A DNA stretch of 12,287 bases from Aquificales bacterium (GTDB taxonomy: Bacteria; Aquificota; Aquificia; Aquificales; QOAS01), in contig JALVTI010000026.1 in NCBI GenBank assembly GCA_027035985.1, forward strand, positions 1 to 12,287. The letters are read 5' to 3'. Made by a program: the position numbers and the translations under genes. The first letter of the stretch is position 1; each line of letters begins with the position of its first letter. Shown in pieces: positions 1 through 6,989 of this stretch. The notes beneath the pieces are model-generated. The model saw nothing but the letters and a program-made list of their open reading frames with translations, made no database searches and was not told the DNA's origin.

Positions 1-433
1 GTCTCAATTGAACCGTGTAGAGGTTTCTTTCAAAAATCTTTTTGGGGTAGGGTTCTCGGTTGTTTTCCGCCCAATCGTGGGAGAGTTTTTTTATTAGAGA
101 ACTTTTACCGCCACCGGGTTGTCCCAAGAGAAGGATGAAACTATTTTGGTTATTCTCCCACCTATCCCATATCAGATTGGAGACACATTTGGGTTCCAAC
201 GATTGGTTTGAAATTAAATCTTTAACCCCTTTGGGGTCGGTGTAGACCTCCTTTAGGGAACCCCCCAAATCACCATCCAGGGGTAGGGGTTTTTCGAAAA
301 CCTTTTTTAGGGTCTTCTTGTATTCATCTTCCAACTTTCGGAGGTTTAACCATTCCTTTCCCCTCTCCCAAAGTCGGGAGATTATCTTTTCGCTCAAAAA
401 TTGTTTTAATAATTCCCAATTTATAAAGTCCAT
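1..433 (-). CDS. NACHT/STAND-like P-loop NTPase, N-terminal part only (runs off window)
   Basis: An open frame runs from an ATG at 433 on the minus strand to position 1 without a stop, giving 144 codons. An in-frame TAA (440-442) lies just upstream of the ATG and an alternative TTG (434-436). Residues 1-50 look helical and charged. Residues about 57-66 contain SLKEVY, resembling the L-x-x-(I/V)-Y segment that often precedes NACHT domains. Residues 98-112 are a hydrophobic strand leading into a Walker A motif, GQPGGGKS (104-111), followed by SLIKKLSHDWAEN, a typical NACHT P-loop helix. Walker B, sensor and C-terminal repeats would lie outside the window. Known of the family: bacterial NACHT/STAND proteins are signal-transduction or antiphage NTPases. 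No clear Shine-Dalgarno is seen. It is divergent from tgt. It could also be another AAA-like ATPase; the P-loop is certain, the NACHT assignment is inference. Confidence 0.7.
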   Translation of the reverse strand, partial: MDFINWELLKQFLSEKIISRLWERGKEWLNLRKLEDEYKKTLKKVFEKPLPLDGDLGGSLKEVYTDPKGVKDLISNQSLEPKCVSNLIWDRWENNQNSFILLLGQPGGGKSSLIKKLSHDWAENNREPYPKKIFERNLYTVQLR

Positions 434-646
434 CAAATGTTATTTTGCAGTCGTTATTCGGTAAACCCGCGGAGGGGAACGGATATCGATAACCACCTTG
501 GGTTTGGGAAAGTTATTTTTCCCACCGCTGGGTAATGAAAAAGTTTGCCTTTCGAGGGAACTATCGTAAAGCGAAACTATTTGTGGAAGAGATTTCTCTA
601 AATTGTTTAGTCCTAAAAAGGGAACCTACAATTTAATAGCCTTGCG
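434..646. other. Divergent intergenic region between NACHT-like gene and tgt
   Basis: This 213-base stretch holds no convincing gene. It contains a 7-bp inverted repeat (TGGGAAA at 505-511, TTTCCCA at 518-524, 6-base loop), a 33-codon open frame on plus (535-636), and a promoter-like pair near its right end (603-632). It should carry start signals for both flanking genes, but no good minus-strand promoter could be picked out. Confidence 0.6.
603..632 (+). promoter_or_regulatory. Possible sigma70-type promoter of tgt
   Basis: TTGTTT (603-608) and TACAAT (627-632) are separated by 18 bases. Transcription would start around 639-641, only a few bases before the tgt ATG at 647, implying a leaderless or nearly leaderless mRNA. 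That agrees with the absence of a purine-rich ribosome binding site before this ATG. The hexamers match the consensus only partly. Confidence 0.35.
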
Positions 647-1801
647 ATGGTCGTCTCTTGGAATAAAGACCTTTTTGAGTTTAAGGTTGTAGCCTCCGAC
701 GGCAACGCGAGGGCGGGAATACTGAAAACCCCCCACGGGGAGATAGAGACGCCGGTCTACATGCCGGTGGGAACCCTCGGGACGGTGAAGGCTGTAACCC
801 ACCGGGAGGTCGAGGAGATAGGTTACAAACTCATATTGGGAAACACTTACCACCTCTACCTAAGACCGGGTTTGGACGTTATAAGGGAGGCGGGGGGACT
901 GCACAACTTCATATCGTGGAAGGGGGCGCTTCTAACCGATAGCGGCGGTTTTCAGGTCTTCTCCCTCGCCAGGAAGAGCGGAACGGCTAAGGTCGACATA
1001 ACCGAGGAGGGGGTTATATTCAGAGACCACCTTTCGGGGGATTTGCACCTCTTCACACCCGAATTTGTCGCCTATATAGAGGAAGTCCTCGGGGCGGACA
1101 TAATAATGCCGCTCGATGTGGTCGTTCCCTACCCCACCACCTACGAAAACGCCGCCGAGGCGCTGGAGCGCACCATAAGGTGGCTCGACCGATTTATAAA
1201 GGCGCGCACGCGGGAAGACCAGGCGCTCTTTGGCATAGTGCAGGGCGCATTTTGGAAAGATTTGAGGCGCGAAAGCGCCCTAAAGACAATGGATTTCGAC
1301 GAATACCTCTTCGGCTACTCGATAGGCGGTCTTTCGGTCGGCGAAAAGGCGGAAATCATGTACGAGATGACCGAGGTTGTCACCGAGCTACTCCCGTGGA
1401 ATAAACCCCGCTACCTCATGGGTGTAGGTAAGCCGGAGAATATCGTCGAGAGCGTTGAGAGGGGCGTCGATATGTTCGACTGCGTCTTTCCTACCCGCGT
1501 GGCGAGGACGGGAACGCTCTACACCACCTATGGAAAGATGAATATAGGAAATAGGCGCTTTGCCAAGGATTTCAACCCCCCCGACCCCGAGTGCGATTGC
1601 TACACCTGCAGGAATTACAGCAGGGCGTATTTGAGGCACCTCTTTAACGTTGACGAGATAACCGCCTACATACTCAACACCATTCACAACCTAAGTTTTT
1701 ACAAGCGGATAATGACCCAAATGAGGGAGGCGATAATAAGGGGGGAATTCCAAAAGTGGAAGAAAAACTTCTACGAGAAATACTTTTCGGGGAAATTTTA
1801 A
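647..1801 (+). CDS. tgt: tRNA-guanine transglycosylase (Tgt)
   Basis: Exchanges the guanine at anticodon position 34 of GU(N) tRNAs for a queuine precursor (preQ1 in most bacteria). At 384 residues it has family length. Visible motifs are DSGGFQVF (Asp98, general base), GIVQG (197-201), GGLSVGE (227-233), FDC with nucleophile Asp278 followed by FPTRVARTG, and the zinc site Cys316-x-Cys318-x2-Cys321 with His347. The ATG at 647 adds about ten residues before the usual start of homology (FEFKVV), but no better start exists. In the substrate pocket the usual bacterial D-E-C is D157-V-V, so the pocket cysteine is replaced by Val159. The stop codon directly abuts that of the convergent MoxR gene. 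Codon use is more G/C-rich than in several neighbours. Identity is certain; base specificity is not. Confidence 0.97.
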   Translation: MVVSWNKDLFEFKVVASDGNARAGILKTPHGEIETPVYMPVGTLGTVKAVTHREVEEIGYKLILGNTYHLYLRPGLDVIREAGGLHNFISWKGALLTDSGGFQVFSLARKSGTAKVDITEEGVIFRDHLSGDLHLFTPEFVAYIEEVLGADIIMPLDVVVPYPTTYENAAEALERTIRWLDRFIKARTREDQALFGIVQGAFWKDLRRESALKTMDFDEYLFGYSIGGLSVGEKAEIMYEMTEVVTELLPWNKPRYLMGVGKPENIVESVERGVDMFDCVFPTRVARTGTLYTTYGKMNIGNRRFAKDFNPPDPECDCYTCRNYSRAYLRHLFNVDEITAYILNTIHNLSFYKRIMTQMREAIIRGEFQKWKKNFYEKYFSGKF

Positions 1802-2734
1802 TCAGGAGACCTCCCGAAGGATTTCCTCTATTATTTCCTCTTCCCCTTTTAGGGAGCTATCTTTCAAAACCAGGCGGTGGGCTAGAACTTTGACGGCGCA
1901 CTCCTTTAGGATTTCCTTCGGCAGAAAGGGGAGTTCCCTCATGTGGGATAGGGCTTTTCCGAAACTTATCCAGTGGATGGCTCCCCTTGTCGATACCCCT
2001 ATGAGGACGTCGGGGTGCTTTCTAGTAGCCTCCACAACGCGGTAGGCGAAATCTAAAGCGTCCTCTTTGAGTTCCAATCTTTTAACCCTTTCCCTCTCGG
2101 CGAGAATGAAGTCCTTTTTCAAAAGGGGTTTGAGTTTTTTAACCCTCTCGTAGGGGTTCTCACCCGCAAGGATTTCCCTCTCTATGTCGGGAGGAGGGTA
2201 ACCCACCGAGGTTTTGACCATAAATCGGTCCAACTCCGAGTGGGGTAGGGGGAAGGTTCCCCACTCCTCAAGGGGGTTTTGGGTCGCTATTACGAAAAAG
2301 GGTTCGGGAAGTTTGAATGTTTCACCCTCTACGGTTACCTGACCCTCCGCCATAGCCTCGAGGAGGGCAGACTGGGTTTTGGGCGAAGCGCGGTTTATCT
2401 CATCCGCCAAAAAGATGTTGGTAAAGATGGGTCCCGGTTTAAATACAAAATCGTTCTTTTTCACATCGAATATAAAGCTTCCCAAAATATCGGACGGAAG
2501 CGTGTCGCTGGTAAACTGAAACCGCCTAAAGGAGAGCCCTAAAACCTTGGATAGGGTGAGGGCGAGGAGGGTTTTACCCACTCCCGGGATATCCTCCAGG
2601 AGGGCGTGCCCGCCCGCAAGAAGGGCGGCGAGGAGGTATTCGGCTACCTCCCGCTTTCCCCTAACGACGCTTTCGACCGCCCTTAGGAGTGTCAAATAAT
2701 CCATTCCCTTAACAGGATATCCTTTTGTCCCCAC
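1802..2734 (-). CDS. MoxR-family AAA+ ATPase
   Basis: A cytoplasmic AAA+ chaperone-type ATPase of the MoxR group, whose members usually mature or activate metal-containing or von Willebrand A-domain complexes. In 310 residues one sees GGHALLEDIPGVGKT (Walker A, Lys54), IFLADEINRASPKTQ (Walker B, Asp111-Glu112), VIATQNP (sensor 1, Asn153) and LPHSELDRF with Arg170, all diagnostic. The 310-residue form starts at a GTG, 9 bases after the THEP1 stop, and has no good ribosome binding site. An internal ATG (residue 11, at 2704) with AAGGGA just before it is an equally plausible start and better fits the family's N-terminus. MoxR genes usually sit beside DUF58 and VWA genes; none is here, and the next gene downstream is convergent. 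The role is therefore open. It is probably co-transcribed with THEP1. Confidence 0.92.
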   Translation of the reverse strand: MGTKGYPVKGMDYLTLLRAVESVVRGKREVAEYLLAALLAGGHALLEDIPGVGKTLLALTLSKVLGLSFRRFQFTSDTLPSDILGSFIFDVKKNDFVFKPGPIFTNIFLADEINRASPKTQSALLEAMAEGQVTVEGETFKLPEPFFVIATQNPLEEWGTFPLPHSELDRFMVKTSVGYPPPDIEREILAGENPYERVKKLKPLLKKDFILAERERVKRLELKEDALDFAYRVVEATRKHPDVLIGVSTRGAIHWISFGKALSHMRELPFLPKEILKECAVKVLAHRLVLKDSSLKGEEEIIEEILREVS

Positions 2735-2743
2735 CTTTTGCGG

Positions 2744-3283
2744 TTATTCAAAAAGCTGAACTACCTCGTCGGGAATAAAATCCCTGTTTGACTTGTCGAG
2801 GTGGATATGTATTACCCCCGGAAGTCTCCTTATTTCGGAAACAACCTTGTGAACATCCCTTATGGGGATTGTTGCAACCACATTCAACCTATCGTCGTAA
2901 AAGATTTCCCTAACCAAGTCGCGGAACTTTTTGGAAAAGAGTTCCATCTTTCCAATCTCGTCTATGACGATAACCTTTCGGCGGTCTTTCCTAGCCTCCT
3001 CTATCGCCTTTAGAAGGGTGGGAATGGCTATCTCTTCGAAGTAGTTCACGTTAACCCCATAAGAGCCGACCAATTTCTTCGAGGTGAAAATTTTGGAGGC
3101 GAATATTTTCTTCTTCCCGTCGGTGGTGATTATTCTAAAACCGGTTCTCTTTTTGGTTTTGGGGTCTCTGACCTCTTCGGTCCAAAAGCCTATTGCCCGT
3201 TTTCCGAGCTTTTCGACAATCTTTTTTATGGCGGTAGTCTTCCCACTACCCGGTTCACCCGTTATCAAAACCTTTGTTCCCAT
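2744..3283 (-). CDS. THEP1-type nucleoside-triphosphatase
   Basis: At 179 residues this is a P-loop NTPase of the THEP1 family (COG1618), which hydrolyses ATP, GTP and other NTPs slowly in vitro and whose cellular role is unknown. Walker A is GEPGSGKT (9-16). GFWTEEVRD (32-40) and the following TGFRI segment are typical of the family. Walker B is VIVIDEIGKME (104-114). The family is common in archaea and hyperthermophiles, including Aquifex. The ATG at 3283 has only an A/T-rich upstream and no clear Shine-Dalgarno. It lies 43 bases after the alpha/beta hydrolase stop and 9 bases before the MoxR GTG, so it probably shares a transcript at least with moxR. Confidence 0.93.
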   Translation of the reverse strand: MGTKVLITGEPGSGKTTAIKKIVEKLGKRAIGFWTEEVRDPKTKKRTGFRIITTDGKKKIFASKIFTSKKLVGSYGVNVNYFEEIAIPTLLKAIEEARKDRRKVIVIDEIGKMELFSKKFRDLVREIFYDDRLNVVATIPIRDVHKVVSEIRRLPGVIHIHLDKSNRDFIPDEVVQLFE

Positions 3284-3326
3284 AAAGGTTTAAAAATAGG
3301 ATTGGAACGGAAAAGGGAAGGTTATT

Positions 3327-4121
3327 TTAGAGACAATCGGGGTTTCCTTCCGTAATCATATTTCTAAGCCAGGGAACAACAATTTCGTTGAATTTTTCCG
3401 GGTTTTCTATTGGAGGAAGGTGGGCGGTATTGGGAATTTCGGCAAATATTGCGCTGTTACTTTCCTCCGCTATGCGGCGCACCACCGCGGGAGGAGTTAC
3501 CTTTTCGTCGTCTGCTCCGGCTATTACGAGGGTGGGAATATTCATTTCCTTTAGTAGGGATGTGTAATCGGGCCGCTTAGCCATAGCCCTCAAGGCGGCG
3601 GCGATACCCTCCTCGGTCGCTTCGTTCATAATACAGCGTATCTCCGCCATCTTTTTGGGGTCTTTTTTGGTTGCGGGAGAGGTTTGTGCTTCGAGCATAG
3701 CCTCTATGAGGAAATCCTTACCCTCCTTTAGAACCTTTTCGGCGAGTTCGTAGCGCTGTTTCTTCCTCTCCTCGTCGTCTGCTTTGGCTCGGGTTGCCAC
3801 CAAGACGACCGAGTCGACCATATCCCTAAAGCGCTTAAAGAGGTCGAAGATGAGGTAACCTCCCATAGATACCCCTATGGGGATAATCTTTTTAACCCCC
3901 AATTCGCGTAGACGCCAAACGATGTAGTTGGTGTAAACCTCCCAAGGTGGGTCTAAGTCGAGGGGTGCGGGTGCATCACCAAAACCGGGGTAGTCAACGG
4001 CGATGTAGGGAATCCTTGCCTCTTCGAGGGCTTTAAATTGGTACTTAAACATACCTTTGTTTAGGGGGAACGCGTGCAAAAACAACACTACTTTGGGTGC
4101 AAATACCTTTAAACCTACCAT
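3327..4121 (-). CDS. Alpha/beta-fold hydrolase
   Basis: A 264-residue soluble alpha/beta hydrolase of the esterase/lipase-like superfamily. The fold markers appear in order: HAFPLNKGMF oxyanion-hole region (16-25), VDYPGFGDAPAP (42-53), the nucleophile elbow GVSMGG with Ser85, the acid in GADDEKVTP (Asp205 by the GxxD pattern), and His234 in NTAHLPP. The catalytic triad is thus complete. A helical cap of about 60 residues (roughly 112-185) is rich in Lys and Glu. Substrate cannot be told from sequence; a carboxylesterase or a C-C bond hydrolase are both possible. It is divergent from hisH with only 44 bases between the starts, and is first gene of a possible hydrolase-THEP1-MoxR unit. No Shine-Dalgarno is visible before the ATG. 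Confidence 0.9.
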   Translation of the reverse strand: MVGLKVFAPKVVLFLHAFPLNKGMFKYQFKALEEARIPYIAVDYPGFGDAPAPLDLDPPWEVYTNYIVWRLRELGVKKIIPIGVSMGGYLIFDLFKRFRDMVDSVVLVATRAKADDEERKKQRYELAEKVLKEGKDFLIEAMLEAQTSPATKKDPKKMAEIRCIMNEATEEGIAAALRAMAKRPDYTSLLKEMNIPTLVIAGADDEKVTPPAVVRRIAEESNSAIFAEIPNTAHLPPIENPEKFNEIVVPWLRNMITEGNPDCL

Positions 4122-4165
4122 AGTTAATAAAGTTAATCCCGTTCCTGATAGAGTTTAGTAATTAA

Positions 4166-4804
4166 ATGGAGAAACCCACCGTTGCGCTCGTCGATTACGG
4201 AATGGGAAACCTCGGGAGTGTAAAAAAAGCCCTCGAAACGGTAGGCTTTGAGGTATGGCGTACCTCCGACCCCGAAGACCTAAAGAGGGCGGAGGCGATA
4301 GTCCTCCCCGGTGTGGGAGCCTTTGGGGATGCGGTGAAACACCTAAAGGAACTAAACCTTATAGACGCCCTCAAAAGGGAACTGCTCGACCGAAAAAAAC
4401 CCTTTTTGGGGATATGTTTGGGACTTCAACTCCTCTTTGAGAGGAGCTATGAATTTGGGAAACACCAAGGGTTGGGAATTTTTGAGGGTGAGGTTCTCCA
4501 CTTCGAGGATAGGGTTCATAAAGTTCCCCACATGGGTTGGAACGAGATACACCCCAAAAGGGAACACCCAATTTTGGAGGGACTCAAAGAGGGGGATTTC
4601 TTCTACTTCGTCCACTCCTATTACGTAAGCCCCCGAAGGGGGGATATAGTGCTAACCGAAACCGACTACGACGGCTTTTTCTTCACCAGCGGGGTGGCTT
4701 ACGAAAACATAGTCGCCTTTCAGTTTCACCCGGAAAAGAGCCAAAGGAAGGGTCTCCGTCTTTTGGAAAACTTTAAGAATTTTGTCCTAGAGGGGGAATT
4801 TTAG
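4166..4804 (+). CDS. hisH: Imidazole glycerol phosphate synthase, glutamine amidotransferase subunit HisH
   Basis: HisH hydrolyses glutamine and passes ammonia to HisF, which makes imidazole glycerol phosphate and AICAR in histidine synthesis. The 212-residue length is usual. The start VALVDYGMGNLGSV (6-19), PGVGAFGDA (48-56), the nucleophile GICLGLQLL with Cys84, PHMGWNEI (121-128), and the His188/Glu190 pair in FQFHPEKSQ complete the class I amidotransferase triad in its HisH form. No other his gene is in the window, so the pathway genes are scattered, as known in Aquificales. The AICAR by-product is the substrate of PurH, partly present at the right end. The start ATG has no obvious ribosome binding site and a very short upstream space. 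Confidence 0.97.
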   Translation: MEKPTVALVDYGMGNLGSVKKALETVGFEVWRTSDPEDLKRAEAIVLPGVGAFGDAVKHLKELNLIDALKRELLDRKKPFLGICLGLQLLFERSYEFGKHQGLGIFEGEVLHFEDRVHKVPHMGWNEIHPKREHPILEGLKEGDFFYFVHSYYVSPRRGDIVLTETDYDGFFFTSGVAYENIVAFQFHPEKSQRKGLRLLENFKNFVLEGEF

Positions 4805-4834
4805 AAGTCGGTTCCACTTAAAGTTTTTTCCTTT

Positions 4835-6364
4835 ATGCTCCGCCTCTTTTTGGGAATCAATATCTTTATTCTCCTCCTTAGGTTTGTCTATATCTTCGTT
4901 TCGCCCTTTGACCTCTCACCGGAGGAAGCCCAATACTGGGATTGGAGCAGGCACTTAGACCTATCCTATTACTCCAAACCGCCGCTTATAGCCTACCTGA
5001 ACTGGCTCTCCACCCACATTTTCGGAAATACCGAATTCGCCGTCAGATTTTGGGCGGCGCTCTTTGCTTTCCTCTCCGCCCTGCTCGTTTATAAAGTGGT
5101 TAGGGATTTTTTCAAAGATGAAGCCCTCGCCTTTTGGCTCGGGTTGCTCCCCCACCTCTTTGTCGGCTTTAACGCCCTCGCTTTCGTCTTTACCACCGAT
5201 ACGCCCCTCTTCTTCTTTTGGGGATTGTCCTTTTTGCTACTCCTAAAGGCGGTCGAGGGAGAGAGGCTAAAGGATTGGCTCCTTTTGGGGGTTTCGGGAG
5301 GTTTGGGTTTCCTCGCGAAGTATTCCATGGTTTTCTTCTTTCCCTTGGGGGTTTTCTACATATGGATAAAGAAACCCCGATTGTTTAAAACGGTGAAACC
5401 CTACCTCGCAACGGTTTTAGCCCTTCTCTTTACCCTACCGGTGGTCTACTGGAACTACAAACATGGGTGGGTTTCCTTTAAACACGTCCTCGGACTGTCG
5501 GGGATTGAGAAAAAGGGGCATTTCCCCTATTGGAAGGGTTTTTGGAACTTTTTGGTCTCCCAAATGGCACTTTTGGGGTTCGGTTTCTTCTTCTACCTCC
5601 TTTGGGGTTGGGTTAAAAATTTCACCCCAAAAGGAAAACTCTTTCCCTTTGCCCTCTTTTCGTTTTATCCCTATCTCGTTTTCCAACTTTTGGCGCTGAA
5701 GAAATTTGTCTACGGCAACTGGGCGGGTTTTGCCTACTTTACCGGCGGTATTTTGGCGGGTTATTACTACATTAGGAGTTTCAAAAGACTTTTACCTATT
5801 TCGGTTTTTGTAGCCTCTCTTTCGGCGTTCCTGTCGGCGGTCGCCTTTTACCCTCCCCTTATAGACAAACTGCACCTTACAAAGGTTTTACCTCCGAAAA
5901 AAGACCCCACGAGGGTTATGGTCGGATGGGAAGACCTCGGGAGGTTCGTTTCGAGATACTACAACCCCAAAAGGGATTTTATTTTTTCCAACCTCTACCA
6001 GATAAGCGCCGAAATGGCGTTTTATGTTAAGGGGAACCCCCAAACTTACGTCTTCAACTACTATCAGAGGATGAACCAATACGACCTTTGGGAGGTCAAA
6101 AATTTCGACCTCTTCACCCGTTGGTTGGAGGGTGAAAACATACCCCCCCAAGAGGTCTTTAGGTGGGAGGAATTAAAGGGCAAAAACGGGATTTTTGTAA
6201 CCTATTTCCCCACCCCTCCGAGGAGGATAATGGATTCGTTCCAAAGGTTAGTCTGGACTAAAAAGTTTGCCGTCTACTGGAGGGGAGAACCGATATATAC
6301 CTACTACATCCACTACTTGGAGGGATTTAAGGGCAACTACAACCCCATCATTAGGGGGTATTAA
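4835..6364 (+). CDS. GT39/ArnT-like membrane glycosyltransferase (PMT_2 family)
   Basis: A 509-residue polytopic inner-membrane protein of the dolichyl-phosphate-mannose mannosyltransferase/ArnT superfamily, which transfers sugars from polyprenyl phosphate on the outer face of the membrane. Residues 1-24 form the first membrane helix. The first outer loop carries SPEEAQYWDWSRH (28-40) and YYSKPPLIAYL (45-55), where the acidic pair is the expected catalytic/metal site. The motif GLGFLAKYS (156-164) is typical. About nine or more further hydrophobic helices follow to about residue 340. The last 170 residues are a soluble domain with DPTRVMVGWEDLG (357-369). Acceptor is unknown: lipid A, a glycoprotein or another envelope polymer. 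It starts 30 bases after hisH with no terminator between, so co-transcription is possible although the functions are unrelated. Confidence 0.88.
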   Translation: MLRLFLGINIFILLLRFVYIFVSPFDLSPEEAQYWDWSRHLDLSYYSKPPLIAYLNWLSTHIFGNTEFAVRFWAALFAFLSALLVYKVVRDFFKDEALAFWLGLLPHLFVGFNALAFVFTTDTPLFFFWGLSFLLLLKAVEGERLKDWLLLGVSGGLGFLAKYSMVFFFPLGVFYIWIKKPRLFKTVKPYLATVLALLFTLPVVYWNYKHGWVSFKHVLGLSGIEKKGHFPYWKGFWNFLVSQMALLGFGFFFYLLWGWVKNFTPKGKLFPFALFSFYPYLVFQLLALKKFVYGNWAGFAYFTGGILAGYYYIRSFKRLLPISVFVASLSAFLSAVAFYPPLIDKLHLTKVLPPKKDPTRVMVGWEDLGRFVSRYYNPKRDFIFSNLYQISAEMAFYVKGNPQTYVFNYYQRMNQYDLWEVKNFDLFTRWLEGENIPPQEVFRWEELKGKNGIFVTYFPTPPRRIMDSFQRLVWTKKFAVYWRGEPIYTYYIHYLEGFKGNYNPIIRGY

Positions 6365-6366
6365 TG

Positions 6367-6392
6367 GAAAAAACAGAGGGGGTTACCCCCTC
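6367..6392 (-). terminator. Intrinsic terminator of the ribH-to-cbiM transcript; contains the cbiM stop codon
   Basis: Read on minus, GAGGGGG and CCCCCTC form a perfect 7-bp stem (6376-6392) with a 3-base loop, followed by TG and six T (6368-6373). The loop TAA is the stop codon of cbiM. On plus the hairpin is not followed by a T run, so it should act mainly on the minus transcript, though it also lies 11 bases past the convergent glycosyltransferase gene. Confidence 0.8.
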
Positions 6393-6988
6393 AATCCTTC
6401 CAAAATTTGGGGGTAGACCTTTTTAAGGAATTTCAAGGCGAAAATATAAACGATACCCTCGATAGTTGCTATCGGTATGTGTATCAAAAATATGAGCTTC
6501 GCGTCGGTTAGAAATCTCTCGCCGGTGAGGGCAAGCTCCAGAGCGACCAAAAGCCCCGCCCCCAGTATTGCGACGAAGGCGCTCAAAAAAGCCCCCGCGT
6601 AAAATTTCCATCCGTCGGAGAGTATCCACCTCCTAAAGAGCAGACAAGCCACGATTGCCGGAAAAGCCATATTGAAGGTATTCACTCCCAAAACGCCCAG
6701 TCCGCCGAATTGAAACAGCACCGCCTGGAGGAATAGTCCGACAAATAGGGCGGGAAAAGTAGCTTCGCAAAGTAGCAAGCCGATAAGACCGTTAAAGAGC
6801 AGGTGGGCGCTACCTACCCCGACCGGCACGTGCACGAGGGAGGCTACGAAAAATAGGGCGGTTAGGAGGGCGGTTAAAACGAGTTTTTCCCCTTCGAGTT
6901 TTTTAAGACCGTAGGCTACCGCCGGAAGGGTCAGAGCCCACCCGGTGACTATCTCCCAAGTTGGTAAAACACCTTCGGAGATATGCAT
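6383..6988 (-). CDS. cbiM: CbiM/NikM-type substrate-binding membrane subunit of an ECF nickel/cobalt transporter
   Basis: CbiM/NikM is the S-component that captures Co2+ or Ni2+ for an energy-coupling factor ABC importer. The 201 residues start with MHISEGVLP, where the free amino group and His2 are the known metal ligands. HVPVGVGSAHLLFNG (53-67) supplies His53 and His62, the latter matching the third ligand of NikM by position. QAVLFQFGGLGVLGVNTFNMAFPA (88-111 region) is a family signature. Six or so hydrophobic helices are visible. It starts one base after the stop of the NikK-like gene, with GGGG-type Shine-Dalgarno sequence inside that gene, so translation is coupled. No EcfT or ATPase gene follows; these must lie elsewhere. 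The DUF4198 partner favours nickel, but the metal cannot be fixed from sequence. Confidence 0.92.
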   Translation of the reverse strand: MHISEGVLPTWEIVTGWALTLPAVAYGLKKLEGEKLVLTALLTALFFVASLVHVPVGVGSAHLLFNGLIGLLLCEATFPALFVGLFLQAVLFQFGGLGVLGVNTFNMAFPAIVACLLFRRWILSDGWKFYAGAFLSAFVAILGAGLLVALELALTGERFLTDAKLIFLIHIPIATIEGIVYIFALKFLKKVYPQILEGLRG

Positions 6989-6989
6989 A

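Noticed and set aside
1388..1687. 99-codon minus frame opposite tgt
   Set aside because: Antisense to conserved Tgt catalytic and zinc motifs; no family features.
4352..4615. Several open frames in and opposite hisH
   Set aside because: hisH has a full catalytic triad and family length; the others have no independent support.
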